A stretch of DNA of 5,394 bases from Planctomycetales bacterium (lineage in GTDB: Bacteria; Planctomycetota; Planctomycetia; Planctomycetales; Planctomycetaceae): NCBI GenBank assembly GCA_020050375.1, contig JAGVKR010000368.1, forward strand, positions 1 to 5,394. The letters run 5' to 3'. The notes under the pieces are model-generated. The model did not search any database and was not told where the DNA came from. It saw only the letters and a program-made list of their open reading frames with translations. The stretch's first letter is position 1. Every line of letters begins with the position of its first letter. Shown in pieces: positions 1 to 4,796 of this stretch. Made by a program: the position numbers and the translations under genes.

Positions 1-2
1 AC

Positions 3-1019
3 CTATTCCCTCACGCGGACAAACTTCTGAATACAGTGACATGTCGGCGGGACCTTGCCCTGATAGCCTCCGGCCGACATCACGACTTCGCCGACGTAAA
101 CCGAGCCCTGCGAATCGACGCAGATGTCGTGGGGCGCGAAAAAGTCGCCCGGGGCGCAGGGATCGTCGCTGCCGCCAAAGCGCGAGAGGAGCCGCCCTTC
201 GCGGTCGAACACGCTGACATACGCCCCGCGCGGCGGACCGCTCGGCGCCGTGTGCCACGGAAACAATCCTGCTTTCCAACCCACATCGCACACGAAGGCG
301 GTCTCGTTTTCGTCGAAGCGAATCTGCATCGGGCGGGCCGTGTCGGTCCACTCGCTGATGAACTTGCCTTCCGGCGTGAAAATCTGAATCCGGCTGTTCT
401 CCCGATCGGCGACGTAGACCTTGCCCGATGAGTCGATGCTGATCCCGTGCGGCAGGTTGAACTGCCCCGGCCCGCTCCCGGGATCGCCCCAAGAGAACAG
501 ATATTTGCCTTCGGGCGAAAACTTGTGGACGCGGCAGTTGCCGTAACCGTCGGTGACGTAGAGGCTGCCGTCAGGGGCGATCGCCAGGTTGGTCGGCAGA
601 TTGAACGGCAGGCCGGGGCGCTTGATCGTGCGGTAGTCGATCCCTTCGATCCCCGTGTCGGTGGGCTTGCCGCGCGTCCCCAGGGTCAGCAGCAGATTTC
701 CCTCGGGGGTGAACTTGCGGACCGAATGATCGCGATCGTCGGTGCAGTAGATCGAGCCATCGGGGCCGATCGTGATTCCGTGCGGGCGAACGAACTGCCC
801 TTCCCCCCACGAGCGGATGAACGTGCCATCCGGCTCGAAAACCGTGACCGGATGCTCACTACGGCTGAAGACATAGACCCGATCGTGCAAGTCGGTCGCG
901 ACCCCGACGACTTCGACGAGCGACCACCCCTCCGGCAGCGTGGGCCAGTCCGGCACGGCCCGATAACGGAACTTGCCGGTCCCCAAGGTGTCGCGATCTG
1001 TCGCCGGTGTGTGAGTCAT
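3..1019 (-). CDS. NHL-repeat beta-propeller, peptidyl-alpha-hydroxyglycine alpha-amidating lyase (PAL)-like protein
   Basis: Complete 338-residue protein from ATG (complement of 1017-1019) to a TAG stop (complement of 3-5). It consists of NHL blades of the type DGxxYVTDxxNxRVxKFxPEGK, with repeats near residues 40-65, 75-110, 140-178, 185-224 and 290-335. It resembles the lyase domain that cleaves alpha-hydroxyglycine in peptide amidation. Three 'PH' motifs (H80, H191, H297) fall where PAL has its metal-binding histidines. R53 and Y159 (in DGYGNCR) fall where PAL has catalytic Arg and Tyr. PAL normally reads DGYCNSR, so the Cys is displaced here. No signal peptide or membrane segment is visible, so a cytoplasmic location is likely, unlike the secreted proteins upstream. 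The ribosome binding site is weak: an AGGA lies about 12 nt before the ATG. The start is therefore the least certain part, although the propeller begins soon after it. True PAL substrates are unproven in bacteria, and the protein may be a sugar or lactone enzyme or a scaffold. Confidence 0.88.
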   Translation of the reverse strand: MTHTPATDRDTLGTGKFRYRAVPDWPTLPEGWSLVEVVGVATDLHDRVYVFSRSEHPVTVFEPDGTFIRSWGEGQFVRPHGITIGPDGSIYCTDDRDHSVRKFTPEGNLLLTLGTRGKPTDTGIEGIDYRTIKRPGLPFNLPTNLAIAPDGSLYVTDGYGNCRVHKFSPEGKYLFSWGDPGSGPGQFNLPHGISIDSSGKVYVADRENSRIQIFTPEGKFISEWTDTARPMQIRFDENETAFVCDVGWKAGLFPWHTAPSGPPRGAYVSVFDREGRLLSRFGGSDDPCAPGDFFAPHDICVDSQGSVYVGEVVMSAGGYQGKVPPTCHCIQKFVRVRE

Positions 1020-1035
1020 CTTTGAGGTCGGTCCT

Positions 1036-1048
1036 GGCGCATTGCGCC
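1036..1048 (-). promoter_or_regulatory. Short GC hairpin in the leader of the NHL gene
   Basis: The sequence GGCGC-ATT-GCGCC is a perfect 5-bp inverted repeat with a 3-nt loop, 17 nt upstream of the NHL start codon. If it is in the transcript it would form a small stable stem next to a weak ribosome binding site. It could equally be chance in GC-rich DNA. Confidence 0.25.
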
Positions 1049-1090
1049 GCGATGGGTTGGGAACGGATTTGGAACACGCAACGCAATGTT

Positions 1091-1121
1091 AATGCAACAT
1101 ATTTGTTGCATTTTGAAATGC
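1091..1121. promoter_or_regulatory. Nested palindromes upstream of the NHL gene (candidate operator)
   Basis: The arm AATGCAACA (1091-1099) is followed by TATT and then TGTTGCATT (1104-1112), a perfect 9-bp inverted repeat. Overlapping its right edge is GCATTT-TG-AAATGC (1108-1121), a perfect 6-bp inverted repeat. The pair sits about 70-100 bp before the NHL start, in locally AT-rich DNA, which suits a protein-binding site. No run of T follows on either strand, so a terminator is unlikely. No regulator is identified, and I could not assign a convincing -10/-35 pair beside it. Confidence 0.4.
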
Positions 1122-1623
1122 CTATTCTTCCCAGTTTAGCATTTGCGCGACGCCGATTTGGTTTCCGTAAAGCATTGATTCAATTGTGATTGTGCACGAA
1201 TGTCACCGAAATAATCTGGAAAAGTCGTCAAATTGTCAAATATCGCATCCACTCCAGATTATCAGCTCCCAACGCAATTGCTGCAACAACGGCTCGAATT
1301 GAGTTGCAACTGGCTGACGGGAATCGCACTTACGGCCCAAGGAAGGAAATGCGGACATGCCGGGTGCCGAGAATCGATCGGATACAGTTTTTTTGATCGG
1401 CATCGCTGCAACACCACGAATCTCGCGTTGCATCCGCACCAACGCAACATCCATCGTTCTTGATGCGTGGCCGGGGAAGCAGGTGACCCGGTTACGGAAA
1501 ACGTTCCCTCCTATTTTCTCGGATGCAACGTCGAGCGCGAAGCTCAATCCCCGGTCGTTTTTCCAGATCGGCGCATCGTTGAGGAACCTTGCGAAACATG
1601 CCGCAACGCCGCTCCCCCACCCT

Positions 1624-1695
1624 CTCTTCAACTCTTCAACTCTTCAACTCTGTAACTCTTCAACTCTGTAACTCTTCAACTCTGTAACTCTTCAA
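1624..1695. repeat. Tandem array of nine 8-bp units
   Basis: Nine uninterrupted 8-bp units occupy 72 bases. On the plus strand the units are CTCTTCAA (units 1, 2, 3, 5, 7, 9) and CTCTGTAA (units 4, 6, 8), so the right-hand part is really a 16-bp alternating repeat. A partial unit follows at 1696-1698. The array ends 9 bases short of the PQQ gene's stop codon, so it lies in that gene's 3' flank. There it reads as TTGAAGAG and TTACAGAG on the coding strand. Such short phased repeats arise by replication slippage and probably vary in copy number between strains. Confidence 0.95.
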
Positions 1696-1704
1696 CTCCC
1701 GGGA

Positions 1705-2931
1705 TTACCGCCGCGCAATCTTCCACAAATGCTGGTCGCTGCGCAAATACAGCGCCCCGTTGGCGATGGCCGGCGACGCGAGGATCGTTTCGCCGAATTC
1801 GTGGTGTGCTACGATCTCTCCCTTCTCACCCCCCGCTTTGACGACCATCAGAACGCCGTCCTCATTGACGATGTAGAGATGGCCTCCCGCGGCCACCGGC
1901 GTGGCGCTGAACATGCCCCGCGAGGGCTTGTCGCCGATCTCCACCATCAGACGCATCTGCCACAGGCCCTTCCCATTGGCCGTGTCGGCACAGTGCAGCA
2001 CGCCCGAGCTGGCGATGGAATAGACGCGCGCGTCATAGGCGATGGCGGTCGGGGTGATCGGCTTGAGGCGGCTTTCTTGCCAGAGCACTTTCGGTGAGCC
2101 CCCTTGCGCATCCGGCTGCAGGGCGGTTAATCCCTTCGAGGGCGCGTACAGAACGCCATCGGTGACGGCGGCCGAAGGAATCGTGTCGCACGGTTCGTCG
2201 TACCGCCAGACCTCGGCACCGGTTCGGGGCTGCACGGCGACGAGCCCCTTCCCCGACTGGAGAACCGCCAGATCGTCACTGCGCGACTTGCCCCTGAGGA
2301 GAATCGGCGATGTCCAGTTCACCATCACCGGTCGGTCGTGTTTCCAGCGGTTCTCGCCGGTCGCCACGTCGATTCCGAACGCCAGCGATTGGCTGTCGTT
2401 CTCGACCTGCACGATCAGCGTGTCGCCGACGACGATCGGCGAAGACGACATCCCCAGACTGTTGCTGGCATTCTGGTAATCGTGATTGAGCCCGCGGAAC
2501 CATTGCAGGTTGCCGTCGAGATCGAGGCAGATCAGATCGTTGCTCGAATAGAAGGCGAAGATCCGCTCTCCGTCGCTGGCCGGAGTCGGTGTGGCGTTGC
2601 TCATCTTCGGATGGCACATCGTTCGCCCGGTCGCCCAGAACTGCCGCTCCCAAAGCGGCTTCCCCGAGTCTGTGTCGAAACACAGGACGTGCAGTCGATC
2701 CTGCGCGTAGCCGCTGCTGGCGGTCAGATACACCCGATTGCCAACCACGATCGGCCCCGACAAGCCGCGACCGGGCAGCTCGGTCGTCCAGGCGATCGAA
2801 GGGCCGATCTCAATCGGCAGATTCTGATCGGGGGCCACACCGCTCGTGTCCGCGCCGCGAAATTGCGTCCAATCGGCCCCCGCGAGGCAGAGTGTGGCCG
2901 CGAGGATCAATGTCGTCATCAGAGCACGCAT
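1705..2931 (-). CDS. Secreted PQQ-like (BamB-type) beta-propeller repeat protein
   Basis: 408-residue protein ending in TAA (complement of 1705-1707). I start it at the ATG complementary to 2929-2931. GGAG lies 5 nt upstream of it, and a clear Sec signal peptide follows at once (residues 1-19, with an A-G-A cleavage site before DWTQFRG). The frame stays open upstream to 3090, but that extension is encoded by the Glu/Arg-rich microsatellite. The mature chain is a pyrrolo-quinoline-quinone-like WD-type propeller. At least six blades carry the DxxTGxxxW signature near residues 84-98, 135-148, 186-199, 232-247, 270-287 and 314-328. It fits the large planctomycete family annotated as PQQ-binding-like or BamB-like. 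The dehydrogenase catalytic core is not evident, so it is more likely a periplasmic scaffold or ligand-binding propeller than an enzyme. It lies 159 bp downstream of the HEAT-like gene on the same strand and is probably co-transcribed with it. Confidence 0.92.
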   Translation of the reverse strand: MRALMTTLILAATLCLAGADWTQFRGADTSGVAPDQNLPIEIGPSIAWTTELPGRGLSGPIVVGNRVYLTASSGYAQDRLHVLCFDTDSGKPLWERQFWATGRTMCHPKMSNATPTPASDGERIFAFYSSNDLICLDLDGNLQWFRGLNHDYQNASNSLGMSSSPIVVGDTLIVQVENDSQSLAFGIDVATGENRWKHDRPVMVNWTSPILLRGKSRSDDLAVLQSGKGLVAVQPRTGAEVWRYDEPCDTIPSAAVTDGVLYAPSKGLTALQPDAQGGSPKVLWQESRLKPITPTAIAYDARVYSIASSGVLHCADTANGKGLWQMRLMVEIGDKPSRGMFSATPVAAGGHLYIVNEDGVLMVVKAGGEKGEIVAHHEFGETILASPAIANGALYLRSDQHLWKIARR

Positions 2932-2936
2932 AGGAA

Positions 2937-2940
2937 CTCC
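2937..2940 (-). promoter_or_regulatory. Ribosome binding site fixing the PQQ gene start
   Basis: On the minus strand GGAG is followed by TTCCT and then ATG, a 5-nt spacing. This supports the start at 2931 over the longer in-frame start at 3090, which lies within repeat sequence. Confidence 0.7.
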
Positions 2941-2962
2941 ATGTCCGTTTTTTTTAGTATGT

Positions 2963-3075
2963 AGAAAGAGAGATTGAGAGACGAGGAGACAAGGAGAAAA
3001 AACCATCTCACCATCTCCGCCATCTCCGCCATCTCCCCATCTCTCTGTCTCTCTGTCTCTCTGTCTCTCTGTCTC
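2963..3075. repeat. Low-complexity polypurine/polypyrimidine spacer with microsatellites
   Basis: On the plus strand 2963-3002 is almost pure purine (GAGA/GGAGA type) and 3003-3075 is almost pure pyrimidine. The second half contains five CCATCTC-based units of 8-9 bp (3003-3044) running into four perfect copies of CTCTCTGT (3041-3072) and a partial fifth. Because one half is GA-rich and the other CT-rich, the halves can pair imperfectly into one long stem, with the A-run near 2997-3002 at its centre. The tract fills most of the spacer between the HEAT-like stop codon and the PQQ start, so it would lie inside a shared mRNA. It opens false reading frames rich in Glu, Arg and Thr on the minus strand. 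Confidence 0.9.
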
Positions 3076-3090
3076 ATCCGCTTTCCACAC

Positions 3091-4236
3091 TCACTTCCCC
3101 GCTCGATCCGCCGACAGCACCGCCGTCCCGGCGGCATCGCAGACCCGCAACTGGAACTGCCAGCGCTGGGCCCACTCTTCCTTTTGCTCGTTCTGACAGA
3201 CCTTGACCAGGATCACGTTTCGGCCCGGATGGAGCGTGCCGCGCATCTTGTACTGATCGAGACTCATCCCCCGGTGATATTCCTCGCGGCTGAAGAGCAA
3301 TTCGCCGTTGAGCCAGACCTTCCACGAATTGGGGGTCCCCAGCCGGAGTTCGACGGGTTGTTCTTTGTCGCTGACGAACTCGGTCGTGGCGTACGACACG
3401 GCCCCTTTGAACGACGAGAGCGCTTTGGCCACATCGACAATCCCGTATTCGTTGTCGGTCGTGTGAGGAGACCAGCGGATCTTCATCCCCTCTTTCCCTT
3501 CGTATTCGGCGTTGAGGTCGATTCCCTGTTCCGGGGGATAAACCGTGTTCAGCCCCTTTTTTTCGGTGTTGTCGAAGGGAGCGACCAGTTGCCAGGTCAT
3601 CAGAAAGCCGAAATGGCGCGGAAGGTCGACCTTCTCTCCCAAACCTTCCAAGCGTTTCTTGATGATCTGCACCTGATCGTCGTCGCGGGCGCCGGCGAGG
3701 GCGGCGGCGAACGTGGCTTTGGCGTCGTCCGGTTTTTGTTGTGCGAATTGCTTGTCCCCCTGCGCGATGAGCCGCTGCACAGCGTCGCGGCGCAATTCGA
3801 CGCTGGAGTCGTTCAGCATTCCGGGAATGAGCCGATCGGGCGCCGTCTTGTCGGCACGCGCCAGGAGATCAAACGCCAGCCGCCGGGCCCGGGGCTCGTG
3901 CCGCGTCTCCTTCAGGAACGCTTCGAGCTCGGCCGCCGGAAGCTTTCCTTCCTGCTGCAACTCACGCTGCGCAATTGTCTCGATGGCATTTCGAAGATAG
4001 TTGGCGGCGAGCGGATTGGCGTCGTCCAGGGCGGCGAGAATCGTCGGAATCGACGAAGCGCGGCCGGCGGCGAGCTGCTTCCAGGCGGCGGCCGCCTGAG
4101 CGTTCCCCTTCCCCTCCGGGCCGACCGATTTGATCGTCTTCAAGGTCTCCGAAAGCTCGGCTCCCGAAAGCATCGCCGAGACGGCCAGCAAAAGCGCGAC
4201 ACCACAACCGGCCCGTAGCGTGAACCGCAGTAACAT
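3091..4236 (-). CDS. Secreted HEAT-like repeat protein with C-terminal jelly-roll-like domain
   Basis: 381-residue protein from ATG (complement of 4234-4236) to TGA (complement of 3091-3093). The start is chosen because GAGG lies 5 nt upstream and a signal peptide follows directly (residues 1-26, hydrophobic stretch 12-23, S-G-A before E27). The frame is open further, to 4437, but that extension has no signal sequence or ribosome binding site. Residues 30-200 are alpha-helical with HEAT-like pairs, for example IPTILAAL, ARRLAFDLL and VELRRDAVQRL. Residues 205-372 look like an all-beta galactose-binding or glycosidase-associated jelly roll, with KVWLNGELLF (306-315) and HPGRNVILVKV (336-346) typical of such folds. 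I recognise this as a conserved planctomycete protein type often beside PQQ propellers. Its function is unknown, and no catalytic residues can be named. It probably binds a glycan or a partner outside the cytoplasmic membrane and forms an operon with the PQQ gene. Confidence 0.88.
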   Translation of the reverse strand: MLLRFTLRAGCGVALLLAVSAMLSGAELSETLKTIKSVGPEGKGNAQAAAAWKQLAAGRASSIPTILAALDDANPLAANYLRNAIETIAQRELQQEGKLPAAELEAFLKETRHEPRARRLAFDLLARADKTAPDRLIPGMLNDSSVELRRDAVQRLIAQGDKQFAQQKPDDAKATFAAALAGARDDDQVQIIKKRLEGLGEKVDLPRHFGFLMTWQLVAPFDNTEKKGLNTVYPPEQGIDLNAEYEGKEGMKIRWSPHTTDNEYGIVDVAKALSSFKGAVSYATTEFVSDKEQPVELRLGTPNSWKVWLNGELLFSREEYHRGMSLDQYKMRGTLHPGRNVILVKVCQNEQKEEWAQRWQFQLRVCDAAGTAVLSADRAGK

Positions 4237-4241
4237 GACCA

Positions 4242-4245
4242 CCTC
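4242..4245 (-). promoter_or_regulatory. Ribosome binding site fixing the HEAT-like gene start
   Basis: On the minus strand GAGG is followed by TGGTC and then the ATG at 4236. The spacing is 5 nt and supports this start, which also places the signal peptide at the N-terminus. Confidence 0.7.
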
Positions 4246-4284
4246 GCACAAGAGTTGTCGATCTCGAAGAAAATGCGCGACGCG

Positions 4285-4314
4285 ATTGTACCGGCCCTCA
4301 TTTCGCAACGGCAA
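4285..4314 (-). promoter_or_regulatory. Putative sigma-70-type promoter for the HEAT-like/PQQ transcript
   Basis: On the minus strand TTGCCG (complement of 4309-4314) and TACAAT (complement of 4285-4290) are separated by 18 bp. The -10 box matches the TATAAT consensus at five of six positions. The predicted start of transcription near 4278 would leave a leader of roughly 40 nt before the ATG at 4236. The sequence fit is good, but there is no experimental support. Confidence 0.5.
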
Positions 4315-4360
4315 GGTCGCGACGGCCGGGTGGCACGTTACCGTTTCGTCCTGGCTCGAT

Positions 4361-4389
4361 TTGCCGACCCGCGGTTCGTGAGCTACGCT
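4361..4389 (+). promoter_or_regulatory. Possible promoter for the small membrane protein gene
   Basis: TTGCCG (4361-4366) and TACGCT (4384-4389) are 17 bp apart. The -35 box is a partial match and the -10 box is weak (TAnnnT only). It is placed correctly for transcription of the 4436 gene, with a leader of about 40 nt containing the hairpin at 4408-4422. Confidence 0.28.
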
Positions 4390-4407
4390 TCCTTCAAGAG
4401 ACATTCT

Positions 4408-4426
4408 CGCGCGGGTCGCGCGTTTT
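4408..4426 (+). promoter_or_regulatory. GC hairpin followed by a T run, just before the small gene's ribosome binding site
   Basis: CGCGCG (4408-4413) and CGCGCG (4417-4422) form a perfect 6-bp GC stem with a 3-nt GGT loop, followed by TTTT (4423-4426) and then GAGG (4427-4430). The shape is that of a short intrinsic terminator or attenuator in the leader of the 4436 gene. The U-run is short, so full termination is doubtful. It could instead affect access to the ribosome binding site. Confidence 0.4.
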
Positions 4427-4435
4427 GAGGTCGCC

Positions 4436-4579
4436 ATGCAGACCGTTCACGACCACTTCTACTACTATCATCAGCACCTGCTGCGCTCGTGGCACAACAT
4501 GACGCCCACGCAGTATGGCACGCTGCTGATCGTCATCGCCGTCACCGGCTGGATGATGATGAAGAGCGGCGCTCGCTGA
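4436..4579 (+). CDS. Small His/Tyr-rich single-span membrane protein
   Basis: 47-residue frame from ATG (4436) to TGA (4577-4579), with GAGG at 4427-4430 spaced 5 nt from the ATG. The N-terminal 20 residues are rich in aromatic residues and histidine (H5, H7, F8, Y9-Y11, H12, H14, W19, H20). A short linker (NMTPTQYG, 21-28) leads to a hydrophobic segment at about residues 29-42 (TLLIVIAV then GWMMM), and a basic tail ends the protein (K43, R47). This is the composition of a single-pass small membrane protein with a polar, possibly metal-binding, N-terminal part. The gene is divergent from the HEAT-like gene and 217 bp upstream of the BlaI-type regulator on the same strand. I do not recognise a named family and assign no function. 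A real gene is likely given the ribosome binding site, the clean TM segment and the lack of any better use of this stretch. Confidence 0.68.
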   Translation: MQTVHDHFYYYHQHLLRSWHNMTPTQYGTLLIVIAVTGWMMMKSGAR

Positions 4580-4709
4580 GCGTTGCCTCGCAACCGACGC
4601 GATGTTGCGATTGGCCGCCCCCCGGCCCGGCTTGTTTGGCCCCACGATTCAGGGGGTGAAGTCCCAGTCCCACGCTTCCCCGGAACGATTTCTTCAAAAT
4701 CAATTGAAT

Positions 4710-4727
4710 CTACTGTTTTTGCAGTTG
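4710..4727. promoter_or_regulatory. Imperfect dyad overlapping the -35 region of the BlaI-type gene
   Basis: CTACTG (4710-4715), a 6-nt spacer and CAGTTG (4722-4727) match as an inverted repeat at five of six positions, and the right arm overlaps the -35 box. BlaI/MecI proteins classically bind TACA/TGTA dyads, and this is only a loose fit. It is a secondary operator candidate. Confidence 0.25.
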
Positions 4728-4754
4728 ACCAATCTACGGGTTATGCCGTACCAT
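4725..4754 (+). promoter_or_regulatory. Putative promoter of the BlaI-type regulator/M56 operon
   Basis: TTGACC (4725-4730) matches the -35 consensus at five of six positions. With an 18-bp spacer, TACCAT (4749-4754) matches TATAAT at four. The DNA upstream (4690-4720) is AT-rich compared with its surroundings. Transcription would start near 4760, within the dyad at 4755-4781. Confidence 0.4.
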
Positions 4755-4781
4755 GAATTCTGTCGAGCGCGACACGAATTC
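4755..4781. promoter_or_regulatory. Long inverted repeat upstream of the BlaI-type gene (candidate autoregulatory operator)
   Basis: The left arm GAATTCTGTCG (4755-4765), the loop AGCG and the right arm CGACA-C-GAATTC (4770-4781) form an 11-bp dyad interrupted by a single extra C at 4775. It lies between the putative -10 box and the ribosome binding site at 4785-4790. BlaI-family repressors bind dyads at their own promoters as dimers, so an autoregulatory operator is the leading idea. An mRNA hairpin limiting translation is the alternative. Confidence 0.5.
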
Positions 4782-4784
4782 TTC

Positions 4785-4790
4785 AGAGGT
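4785..4790 (+). promoter_or_regulatory. Ribosome binding site fixing the BlaI-type gene start
   Basis: AGAGGT lies 6 nt before the ATG at 4797. It supports this start over upstream in-frame ATGs (4602, 4743), which would add a tail foreign to the family. Confidence 0.65.
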
Positions 4791-4796
4791 GCGAAC

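Larger units (their letters stand above)
1020..1704. other. Gene-poor intergenic region between the NHL and PQQ-propeller genes
   Basis: I see no convincing gene in these 685 bases. The open frames present (the longest gives 131 residues on the minus strand, 1236-1631) have no recognisable motif, no good ribosome binding site and no protein-like pattern, and other frames overlap them. The stretch 1080-1250 is more AT-rich than the genes on either side. The region holds a 9-bp palindrome at 1091-1112, repeated TGCAAC/GTTGCA hexamers from 1093 to 1529, and an 8-bp tandem array at 1624-1695. No intrinsic terminator is obvious after the PQQ gene. It may be a regulatory region plus decayed sequence. 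Confidence 0.7.

Noticed and set aside
1367..1394. CCGA...TCGG followed by a run of seven T, as a possible terminator
   Set aside because: The stem is only 4 bp and is separated from the T run by six bases, too weak for an intrinsic terminator.
1530..1540. 11-mer GTCGAGCGCGA shared with 4762-4772 (centre of the BlaI-gene dyad)
   Set aside because: An 11-base match within 5.4 kb of GC-rich DNA is expected by chance, and the flanking arms are not shared.
1236..1631. 131-codon minus-strand frame in the 1020-1704 spacer
   Set aside because: No recognisable motif, no ribosome binding site and several competing frames. Composition does not look coding. A degraded gene cannot be excluded.
1624..1695. 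CRISPR array
   Set aside because: The units are 8 bp with no spacers. It is a simple tandem repeat, and no cas-like gene is present.
2974..4218. Long plus-strand open frame of 414 codons
   Set aside because: It is antisense to the HEAT-like gene, begins inside the microsatellite, and has no family features. The minus-strand gene explains the sequence with a signal peptide and a ribosome binding site.
4602..4796. N-terminal extension of the BlaI-type protein
   Set aside because: The extra 65 codons have no family similarity and contain the putative promoter and dyad. The ATG at 4797 has a proper ribosome binding site and the normal family start.
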